In this document: positions 6,049 through 12,102 of the stretch, piece by piece
Layout of the letters: the number at the start of each line of letters is the position of its first letter
Position numbering within the stretch: the stretch's first letter is position 1
Origin: an uncultured bacterium
GTDB lineage: Bacteria > Cyanobacteriota > Vampirovibrionia > Gastranaerophilales > Gastranaerophilaceae
Direction of reading: 5' to 3'
Assembly (NCBI GenBank): GCA_900550295.1
Contig: URRM01000051.1
Coordinates: 1-12,102 of the forward strand
Length of the DNA: 12,102 bases
Notes under the pieces: generated by a model
The model's input: the letters and a program-made list of their open reading frames with translations, nothing else
Database searches by the model: none
Told to the model about the DNA's origin: nothing
Translations under genes and position numbers: made by a program

Positions 6049-6555
6049 ATGAGCCTAAATACATTTGATATTGCAGCATCAGGTATGACTGCACAAAGAA
6101 TAAAAATGGATACCGTAGCAAGTAATATTGCAAACGTTAATACAACTCGTAACCCTGACGGTAGCAAGGGTGTTTACGTAAAGAAAAGTGTAAGCTTTAA
6201 AGCTATTTACGAGGATGAATTATCTCGTGGCGCAAGAAATTTTGCGGCAAATTCTACAAATGCACAATTTAATCCAAGAACTGGCGGACTTACAATAAAC
6301 ACAGGTTTTGCAATGAATGAAGGGTTGATTTCAAACGGTGTAAGAGTTGAGTCAATCCATGAATCAGCAAATCCTACAAAAACAATTTATGATCCAAATC
6401 ATCCAGATGCAGATGCTGAGGGTTATGTTGAGTTACCAAACATAAACGTGGTTGAAGAAATGGTTGATATGGTTTCGGCTTCAAAAGCTTATGAAGCAAA
6501 CTCTGTTGTTGCCGAAAACGTAAAATCAATGATTCAATCTGCAATGAATATCTAA
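6049..6555 (+). CDS. flgC: Flagellar proximal rod protein FlgC
   Basis: FlgC is a proximal rod subunit that assembles with FlgB. The 168-residue product has the typical N-terminus FDIAASGMTAQRIKMDTVA followed by SNIANVNTTRN (25-35), the Asn-rich rod motif. It carries a ...HPDADAEGYVELPNINVVEEM block (118-138) and the C-terminal helix SASKAYEANSVVAENVKSMI. It is about 20-30 residues longer than common homologues, with an insertion around residues 60-100. AAGGGTGG upstream gives a good ribosome site. It lies between flgB and fliE, the standard flgB-flgC-fliE order. Confidence 0.95.
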   Translation: MSLNTFDIAASGMTAQRIKMDTVASNIANVNTTRNPDGSKGVYVKKSVSFKAIYEDELSRGARNFAANSTNAQFNPRTGGLTINTGFAMNEGLISNGVRVESIHESANPTKTIYDPNHPDADAEGYVELPNINVVEEMVDMVSASKAYEANSVVAENVKSMIQSAMNI

Positions 6556-6583
6556 GAAAAATCATAACTAAGGGGTGTGGAAA

Positions 6584-7024
6584 ATGGAAATCAATAGCAA
6601 CTTACCATATATGCAAAGTATAAATTCAGCATTAAATTTTAATCCTATACAAAGTTATAACAACACTTTAAAAGGTAATGCATCGTTTAATGTAAATCAA
6701 GATATTGCAAACAATTTTGACAATCTTCTTCAACAATCAATGAAGGCTGAAGAAGTTGCATATGCAAGAAAATTTAATAATATGTCACCTGTTGATAGTT
6801 TAATGGGTTCGATAGAAAAAGCCTTCGGCAATGGTTTGAATGATGTTAACGAAAAAAAATTAGAATCTGATGCTATGCAAGAAGCTTTTGCAAGAGGCGA
6901 AGATGTTAGTGTTCACGATATGATGATTGCTTCTGAAAAAGCAACATTAAGTTTGCAAATGGCTATGCAAATAAGAAACAAAATGATTTCAGCGTATACT
7001 GATATTAAAAATATGAATTTCTAG
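6584..7024 (+). CDS. fliE: Flagellar hook-basal body protein FliE
   Basis: FliE joins the MS ring to the proximal rod and is the first rod component to assemble. The 146-residue product is identified by its C-terminal half: VSVHDMMIASEKATLSLQMA and then MQIRNKMISAYTDIKNMNF, which match the conserved FliE end (IAxxKAxLSxQxxxQVRNKxxxAYxEI). The N-terminal 60 residues are Asn/Gln-rich and not conserved, and the total exceeds the usual 100-110. The ATG at 6584 is preferred because AGGGG (6571-6575) lies 8 nt upstream; a GTG at 6575 would overlap that site. This is the last gene of its unit; a strong terminator begins 18 nt after the stop. Confidence 0.93.
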   Translation: MEINSNLPYMQSINSALNFNPIQSYNNTLKGNASFNVNQDIANNFDNLLQQSMKAEEVAYARKFNNMSPVDSLMGSIEKAFGNGLNDVNEKKLESDAMQEAFARGEDVSVHDMMIASEKATLSLQMAMQIRNKMISAYTDIKNMNF

Positions 7025-7042
7025 AACTCAAAATAATGATTA

Positions 7043-7084
7043 AGGCGCCGTATGCAGAATTGCACACGGCGCCTCTTGTTTTAA
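7043..7084 (+). terminator. Rho-independent terminator after fliE
   Basis: AGGCGCCGT (7043-7051) pairs with ACGGCGCCT (7066-7074). Inside, TGCA pairs with TGCA around a GAAT tetraloop after one A/C mismatch. The stem is followed by CTTGTTTT. GC-rich stems stand out here, so this is a convincing end for the regulator-kinase-flgBC-fliE transcript. Confidence 0.85.
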
Positions 7085-7108
7085 ACGTAAAGGGAACTTA
7101 ACAATTTT

Positions 7109-7137
7109 GAAATTTATATAAAAAAAGATTATTATAT
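7109..7137 (+). promoter_or_regulatory. Sigma-70-type promoter for fliFGHI
   Basis: TTGAAA (7109-7114) and TATTAT (7132-7137) each match five of six consensus bases and are exactly 17 nt apart. Transcription would begin near 7144, 30 nt before the fliF start, with GAGG (7157-7160) in the leader. The site lies just downstream of the fliE terminator, so fliFGHI form a separate unit. No sigma-28 or sigma-54 motif was seen. Confidence 0.65.
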
Positions 7138-7173
7138 TGAAGATAACGTGTAACTTGAGGTAATTATAGATAA

Positions 7174-8739
7174 ATGGAAAATAATTCAAACGACCACTTA
7201 AAGCTGTTTTTCGGCGATATTAAGAAGTTATGGGACGGACTGGAGCTTCCTCAAAAGTTTGGTCTTATAACTTTATCGCTTGTGACAATAGTGGCAGCTA
7301 CATATTTTTTGGTAAAATCATTTGAGCCGGATTGGGCTGTTTTATACAATGATTTACCTGAATCTGATGTTGCAAATATTGCAGAATCATTCAAAAAAAG
7401 CGGACAAGCATATAAAGTATCAGAAGACAAAAAAGCCATTATGGTTCCCAGCAAGGACAAAGATGATTTGAGAATCTTTGTTGCTGAAAATGATTTGATT
7501 TCTAATCAAGCTCCTGGGTTTGAATTGTTAGATGATATGCAATTGGGCTCAACTGAATTTAAGAACAAGCTGACAAAACAAAGAATTTTCCAAGGCGAAA
7601 TTACACGTTCTATTGAAAAAATGAATGGTATTAAAAGTTGTAGAGTTCAGTTGGCTGATCCGGAACGTTCCATTTTTGAAGATAAAGATGAAGCCCCAAC
7701 AGCTTCTGTAATGCTTATTTTGGACAATGGCTACAGATTAAAATCATCTCAAGTAAAAGCCATTAAAAATCTTGTTGCTTATTCTGTACCAAGAATGACT
7801 CCTGATAGAGTATTTATTACCGATCAAAACGGTGCAAGCTTGTCTGATGAAACCGGTAAAAATAACAACGATATGGAGTCCTTTAAATCAAATGCTGAAA
7901 AGCAAACTGCTGAAAAAATTACACAAGTATTAGAAAAAATTGTTGGCAAGGGTAATGTTTCAGTTCAGGTTTCTGCAGATATCGATTTTAATTCAACTCG
8001 AGCAACAATAGAAACCTACGTTCCTGTTGGTGACGGTGAAAATGGTTATAAAGGTGTTTTAACAACCTCTCAATCAGAAGTTGAAACTTACGAAAATCCA
8101 AATCAAGCTCCGGTGAATGCAAATGTTCAAGCAAGAAATTTGAATTACGCAAAAGAGAAGAATTCAGTAAATTACAGTGTATCAAAAGAGGTTAAACAAG
8201 TTGTTTATGCTCCCGGAACCGTAAAACGTATGACAATTGCAGTTGCCGTAAATAAAATTTTGACAGATAAAGAAAAAGAAGAATTACAAAACTTAGTTCT
8301 TTCTGCTTCTGGTGCAAACTATGAAAGAGGCGATGTAATCACTGTTTCAAGCTTACAATTTGAATCCATAGCAGAAGAAAAAGCAAAACAAGCTCAATTG
8401 GATAAAGAAATAAAAACAAAATCAACAGTTGATTACTTAACTAAAGATTTAGGACCTTTATTAGTTGTATTAATTTTAGGTTTAGCTGCATTGTTTGTAA
8501 TCAGAGGTGTTATCAGCAGATTCGGTCAAACATTTGAAAAGCCTGAAAAACCAACTTATGAACCGGTTTTACCTCCAATTGAGGATAATTTAGATGCTCT
8601 AATTTCTCCTGACAATATGCCTAAGATTGAGGCAAATATTGATCCTGAATTAGAACGTGTGAAAATGGAAATAAACGATACAATTATGGCAGATCCGGCT
8701 GAAGCTGCAAGATTGTTAGTTTCATTTATTAAGGAATAA
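7174..8739 (+). CDS. fliF: Flagellar MS-ring protein FliF
   Basis: FliF forms the MS ring in the inner membrane, the base on which rotor, rod and export gate assemble. The 521-residue product has an N-terminal membrane segment (about 29-48), then the YscJ/FliF ring-building domains (VLYNDLPESDVANIAESFKK; LGSTEFKNKLTKQRIFQGE; IKSCRVQLADPERSIF, 153-168), a beta-collar region (about 265-345), a second membrane segment (about 428-448) and a cytoplasmic tail. The tail ends with an acidic FliG-binding helix (ADPAEAARLLVSFIKE, 506-521), the family's usual C-terminus. All parts are present and the length is close to that of other FliF proteins. It has its own upstream promoter, and fliG starts 4 nt after its stop, consistent with coupled synthesis of ring and switch. 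Confidence 0.96.
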   Translation: MENNSNDHLKLFFGDIKKLWDGLELPQKFGLITLSLVTIVAATYFLVKSFEPDWAVLYNDLPESDVANIAESFKKSGQAYKVSEDKKAIMVPSKDKDDLRIFVAENDLISNQAPGFELLDDMQLGSTEFKNKLTKQRIFQGEITRSIEKMNGIKSCRVQLADPERSIFEDKDEAPTASVMLILDNGYRLKSSQVKAIKNLVAYSVPRMTPDRVFITDQNGASLSDETGKNNNDMESFKSNAEKQTAEKITQVLEKIVGKGNVSVQVSADIDFNSTRATIETYVPVGDGENGYKGVLTTSQSEVETYENPNQAPVNANVQARNLNYAKEKNSVNYSVSKEVKQVVYAPGTVKRMTIAVAVNKILTDKEKEELQNLVLSASGANYERGDVITVSSLQFESIAEEKAKQAQLDKEIKTKSTVDYLTKDLGPLLVVLILGLAALFVIRGVISRFGQTFEKPEKPTYEPVLPPIEDNLDALISPDNMPKIEANIDPELERVKMEINDTIMADPAEAARLLVSFIKE

Positions 8740-8743
8740 AAAT

Positions 8744-9823
8744 ATGGCAATGAATAACTTAGGGGCAACTCCAACAACAGGAAATAATATAAGTACAATA
8801 CTTTCACAGCAAAATATTATTGCAATGAATTCAACACAAAAAGTTGCAGCATTGTTGATTTTGTTGGGACCTGTCACAGCGGCAGAGGTTTTGAAAAATA
8901 TTACAGATAACGATTTATTAGAACAGATTGCATTGGAAATTGCAAGTTTGAATAAAGTTCCTGTAGATTCACTTGTTGGGATTTTAGATGAATTTAGAAG
9001 TTTATTCCAAGCAAGCCGATACTTGGCTAAAGGTGGTAAAGACTACGCTAAACAAGTATTGGAATTGACTTATGGTCCTGAACAAGCTAAAAGAATTATG
9101 TCAAGATTGGAAACAATGATGAATGCAAATCCGTTCCAATTCTTTAATGAAGCGGATCCTGTTCAATTAGCAACATCTTTCCAAAACGAAAACCCTCAAC
9201 TTATAGCGTTGATTCTTGCATATTTGCAACCTGCTCAATCAGCGAGAGTTTTGAATAACTTAACACCAGAGGTTCAAGCGCAAGTTGCAATAAAGATTGC
9301 AGATATGGATACAACAAATCCGGAAATTCTAGCTGATATTGAAAAGATTGTAGAAACTAAGTTCTCATCTGTAATGGTACAAGACTTCTCTCAAGCCGGC
9401 GGTATTGATACGTTAGCAAATATCTTGAACCGTGCAGATAGACAAACAGAACGAAATGTTCTTGAATTGTTAGAAATTGAAAATCCAACTCTTGCCGATG
9501 AAGTAAGAGAATTGATGTTCGTATTTGAAGACATCGTTACTCTTGATGACAGAACAATTCAACGTGTATTGCGTGAAGTTAATACAAAAGATTTGGCGCT
9601 ATCTCTTAAAGGTACTAAAGAAGAAGTTCGTGAAAAAATCTTCAAGAATATGTCAGAACGTGCACAAAAGATGTTGCGTGATGATATGGAATACTTGGGA
9701 CCTGTTCGTGCAAAAGAAGTACAAGATGTACAAGCTTCAATTTGTGCCACAATCAAGGCTCTTGAAGCTGCAGGTGAAATCGTAATTGAACGTGATGCAG
9801 GTGAGGAAGAATTCATTGACTAG
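8744..9823 (+). CDS. fliG: Flagellar motor switch protein FliG
   Basis: FliG sits on the cytoplasmic face of the MS ring, binds FliF, FliM and the stator, and transmits torque. The 359-residue product has the N-terminal FliF-binding domain (about 30-115: QKVAALLILLGPVTAAEVLKN), a middle domain with NENPQLIALILAYL (148-161) and a C-terminal domain with MFVFED (258-263) and the torque helix. Charged residues matching the known torque positions are K289, R306, D313-D314 and R322. The FliM-contact motif reads NENPQ where E. coli has EHPQ, a conservative variant. About 27 residues precede the usual start of homology; the start at 8744 is kept because AAGGA lies 8 nt upstream and the later ATG (codon 28) has no ribosome site. 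Its last 8 nt overlap fliH. Confidence 0.96.
   Translation: MAMNNLGATPTTGNNISTILSQQNIIAMNSTQKVAALLILLGPVTAAEVLKNITDNDLLEQIALEIASLNKVPVDSLVGILDEFRSLFQASRYLAKGGKDYAKQVLELTYGPEQAKRIMSRLETMMNANPFQFFNEADPVQLATSFQNENPQLIALILAYLQPAQSARVLNNLTPEVQAQVAIKIADMDTTNPEILADIEKIVETKFSSVMVQDFSQAGGIDTLANILNRADRQTERNVLELLEIENPTLADEVRELMFVFEDIVTLDDRTIQRVLREVNTKDLALSLKGTKEEVREKIFKNMSERAQKMLRDDMEYLGPVRAKEVQDVQASICATIKALEAAGEIVIERDAGEEEFID
9803..9818 (+). promoter_or_regulatory. Ribosome site that fixes a TTG start for fliH
   Basis: GAGGAAG (9803-9809), inside the end of fliG, is followed after 6 nt by TTG (9816-9818). The upstream in-frame TTG (9786) and ATG (9795) have no such site and would add residues before the typical FliH beginning. 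Confidence 0.65.
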
Positions 9824-10778
9824 GATTAAAGCTTCAGATATTCAAATGGGTTCAAACTTTGTTGTACCAATAGAAAATCCTTACAAGGATTTGGAAACAA
9901 AGGCCGAACAAATTATAAAATCTGCCGAATTGCAAAAACAGCAGTTAGTTCAAGCTGGGCAAAAACAGGCAGAGGAAGTTGTTGCAAAGGCTCATCAACT
10001 TGTTGAACAAGCGAAACAGGAGTGTGCAAATCTTATTGAGGCTGCTAAAAATGAAGCGACAATTGAGAGCGCAAAAATCAGAGAGGTAGCTCAAAAAGAA
10101 GGTTTTGAAGAAGGTTACAAACAAGGTTTTACCGAAGGAACAAACTCTTTAGAGGAAAAATTTAAAGCTTTGGATTTGTTTGCTCAAGCACAATATGATG
10201 TAAAGCATAATATCATTAAGTCTGCTGAATTAGATATTGTAGATTTAGTTCTAGCAATTGCACGTAAAGTTTGCAAAAAATCGCTTGATGAAGATATCAA
10301 TGTTTTAAAAAATATTACTGTTGATGCAATAAAACAGCTAAAAGATAAAGAAAATATTACAATAACAATAAGTCCAGAATTGGCAGAAAAAATTTATTCT
10401 ATTTCTGATGAATTAAAAGAAGAAATTCCAAAATTGAATTCTATCAGAATTATTGAAGACGCAAATGTTTCTGCAGACGGTACTATTGTTGAAACTCCGC
10501 TATCAAGAGTAGATTGTAGACTAAAAACTCAGATAGATCAAATTGCAGAAAAAATGATGTCAGAACATTATTCAACTATTGAAGATGAAGTTGAAGAAGA
10601 AACTGACTCTTTTGTGAAAATAGATTCACCGGAAATTTTGATTGAGAATAAAAACTTTTCAGAAGAAGAATTAACACCTTCGCCATTAGATGAAATGATG
10701 GCGAAGTTTAATCAAGAACAATCTGCCGATTCTACACCTAAAAATGAGGGATTGAACAATGACAACAATGTTCAATAA
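9816..10778 (+). CDS. fliH: Flagellar export ATPase regulator FliH
   Basis: FliH binds the export ATPase FliI, holds it inactive and docks it to the C ring and export gate. From the TTG start the product has 320 residues and begins MTRIKASDIQMG, as FliH proteins do. Residues 25-90 are an Ala/Lys/Glu/Gln-rich coiled coil. Then comes the GxxxG repeat EGFEEGYKQGFTEG (glycines at 96, 100, 104 and 108), a hallmark of FliH helix packing. Residues about 115-245 are the ATPase-stator-like C-terminal domain (IVDLVLAIARKVCKKSL; ITITISPELAEKI; VSADGTIVETPLSRVDCRL). An additional acidic, Ser/Pro-rich tail (253-320) follows the conserved domain and has no recognised motif. It overlaps fliG by 8 nt and fliI by 20 nt, so the three are translated together. 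Confidence 0.92.
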   Translation: MTRIKASDIQMGSNFVVPIENPYKDLETKAEQIIKSAELQKQQLVQAGQKQAEEVVAKAHQLVEQAKQECANLIEAAKNEATIESAKIREVAQKEGFEEGYKQGFTEGTNSLEEKFKALDLFAQAQYDVKHNIIKSAELDIVDLVLAIARKVCKKSLDEDINVLKNITVDAIKQLKDKENITITISPELAEKIYSISDELKEEIPKLNSIRIIEDANVSADGTIVETPLSRVDCRLKTQIDQIAEKMMSEHYSTIEDEVEEETDSFVKIDSPEILIENKNFSEEELTPSPLDEMMAKFNQEQSADSTPKNEGLNNDNNVQ

Positions 10779-12075
10779 AGATAAATTTTTAGAATCTGTT
10801 GATAGTGTAAAAACAATTAAAGAAATCGGCAAAGTTACAGAAATTACAGGCTTGATTATTGAAACCGACGGACCTGAATCAAGTATTGGTGATTTATGTT
10901 ATATTTATAAGAAAAATTCTGACAATCCAATTTGGGCGGAGGTTGTAGGTTTTAAAGAAAATAAAATCCTTTTGATGCCCTTAGGCTCAATGGATGGAGT
11001 TCAACCGGGAGCTTTTGTACTAAATACAGGTGAACCAATGAAGATAAAAGTTGGAAATCAGCTTTTAGGCAGAGTTTTAGACGGTTTAGGTAATCCTATT
11101 GATTCATTAGGTGAGATATCTTCTCAATGTTATGTTTCAACCTCTGCAAAACCAATTAACCCATTGAAACGTGCAAGAATTGATAGTCCGTTGTCCTTGG
11201 GAATAAGATCTGTAGACGGCTTTATTACAGTCGGCAAAGGTCAAAGAATGGGTATTTTTGCAGGTTCTGGGGTTGGTAAAAGTACAACTATGTCAATGAT
11301 GGCAAAAAATACATCTGCTGACATTAATGTAATTGCTTTAATCGGAGAACGTGGTCGTGAGGTTCGGGAATTTATTGAAAAGAACTTAGGACCGGAAGGT
11401 ATGAAACGTACGGTTGTCGTTGCCGCAACCTCAGAGCAACCGGACTTGGTAAAAATTAAGGCGGCATTTGTTGCCACTTCAATTGCCGAATATTTTCGTG
11501 ACCAAGGTCGAGATGTTTTGTTTATGCTTGATTCTGTTACTCGTATTGCAATGGCCCAACGTGTTGTCGGCTTAAGTGCCGGTGAACCGCCTGCAATGAA
11601 AGGTTATACTCCAAGTGTATTTGCTATTATGCCACAATTGATGGAGCGTGCAGGATGTAACGACAAGGGTTCTATAACTGCTCTTTATACCGTTTTGGTA
11701 GAAGGTGATGATTTTAACGAACCTATTTCAGATACAGCGAGAAGTATTTTAGACGGTCATATTATGTTATCACGTGACTTAGCTCACCGTAACCACTATC
11801 CGGCGGTTGATGTCTTGCAATCAATAAGCCGTGTAATGGGTGATGTGACAACAAAAGAACACAGAGATGCTGCGGCAAAAGTTCGTAATTGGCTTGCTGT
11901 ATATAGAAAAAATGAAGATTTGATTAATATCGGAGCCTATGTAAAAGGTTCCGATCCTGCTTGTGATGAGGCTATTAGACGTATGAATTCAATTAATTCT
12001 TTCTTGTGTCAAAGTACAGACGATAAATTTGAATATAGCCAGATTATTGAAGATTTGATTAAATTATCTAAATAA
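10759..12075 (+). CDS. fliI: Flagellum-specific export ATPase FliI
   Basis: FliI is the hexameric ATPase at the base of the flagellar type III export apparatus; it unfolds and delivers rod, hook and filament subunits. The 438-residue product has the N-terminal beta domain (about 20-95), Walker A AGSGVGKST (168-176), the catalytic Glu in LIGERGREV (E197), Walker B DVLFMLD (252-258), and the arginine-finger region SISRVMGDVT (R358). GEPPAMKGYTPSVF (275-288) is characteristic of the FliI/YscN family. All catalytic residues are intact and the length is normal. GAGGG (10746-10750) lies 8 nt before the ATG, supporting this start over a second ATG 9 nt later. The start overlaps the end of fliH. A hairpin follows 6 nt after the stop, so fliJ, which commonly comes next, is not in this unit. 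Confidence 0.97.
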   Translation: MTTMFNKDKFLESVDSVKTIKEIGKVTEITGLIIETDGPESSIGDLCYIYKKNSDNPIWAEVVGFKENKILLMPLGSMDGVQPGAFVLNTGEPMKIKVGNQLLGRVLDGLGNPIDSLGEISSQCYVSTSAKPINPLKRARIDSPLSLGIRSVDGFITVGKGQRMGIFAGSGVGKSTTMSMMAKNTSADINVIALIGERGREVREFIEKNLGPEGMKRTVVVAATSEQPDLVKIKAAFVATSIAEYFRDQGRDVLFMLDSVTRIAMAQRVVGLSAGEPPAMKGYTPSVFAIMPQLMERAGCNDKGSITALYTVLVEGDDFNEPISDTARSILDGHIMLSRDLAHRNHYPAVDVLQSISRVMGDVTTKEHRDAAAKVRNWLAVYRKNEDLINIGAYVKGSDPACDEAIRRMNSINSFLCQSTDDKFEYSQIIEDLIKLSK

Positions 12076-12081
12076 AAAAGA

Positions 12082-12102
12082 GGCGCCGTTTCGAAGAAAC
12101 GG
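12082..12102 (+). terminator. Terminator after fliI, cut by the window end
   Basis: CCGTTTC (12086-12092) pairs with GAAACGG (12096-12102) around a GAA loop. The left arm begins GGCGCC, so the stem would extend with GGCGCC beyond the window edge. It starts 6 nt after the fliI stop and shares its GGCGCCGT base with the terminator after fliE. The T-run is not visible because the sequence ends. Confidence 0.65.

Noticed and set aside
9525..9785. + strand frame inside fliG, and the opposing - strand frame at 9559-9816
   Set aside because: Both are shadows of fliG, whose conserved torque-helix residues are encoded in the other frame.
1..12102. CRISPR arrays, tRNA or rRNA genes, att sites
   Set aside because: No regularly spaced repeats, cloverleaf-like segments or rRNA-like stretches were seen on reading the window.

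Overview
The window is AT-rich, roughly one-third G+C by eye, and reads cleanly in the standard bacterial code. It carries a flagellar basal-body and export gene cluster preceded by a two-component regulator pair. The AT bias, the soluble histidine kinase next to flgBC-fliE-fliFGHI and the coding style suggest an uncultured gut bacterium. Candidatus Gastranaerophilales/Melainabacteria (non-photosynthetic Cyanobacteria lineage) is my best guess. That is an inference from general resemblance; no marker gene here proves it.

Positions 1-2021 are a graveyard of gene fragments. A 5' stub of an rtcB-type RNA ligase gene (+ strand) runs head-on into a RhuM/Fic-type gene (- strand) that has lost its Fic catalytic end. 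Upstream of that gene on the - strand are a possible IS-transposase remnant, a fragment of a Mu-type transposase and the first 78 codons of a family 2 glycosyltransferase. The pieces abut without spacers, so the region looks shaped by several deletions or recombinations, or by assembly joins. Positions 2022-2348 are non-coding, with one AT-rich palindrome and one possible promoter.

Positions 2349-3169 hold a 15-codon leader ORF that overlaps, by ATGA, a gene for a secreted alpha/beta-hydrolase-fold protein. Its nucleophile position reads Glu instead of Ser, so it may be a pseudoenzyme. Positions 3170-3421 are a regulatory stretch with hairpins and a 12-bp direct repeat.

Positions 3422-5492 encode a NarL/FixJ-type response regulator and a soluble histidine kinase. 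A long perfect hairpin separates them, and the kinase gene has no Shine-Dalgarno sequence. The kinase gene runs with an 8-nt gap into flgB (5501), flgC (6049) and fliE (6584), which encode the proximal rod and its MS-ring junction. A strong terminator (7043-7084) ends this unit.

A good sigma-70-like promoter (7109-7137) then drives fliF (MS ring), fliG (rotor switch), fliH (export ATPase regulator) and fliI (export ATPase), packed with short gaps or overlaps. A second terminator, starting with the same GGCGCC core, begins directly after fliI and is cut by the window end. The layout suggests that the kinase/regulator pair controls the earliest, membrane-proximal stage of flagellar assembly.
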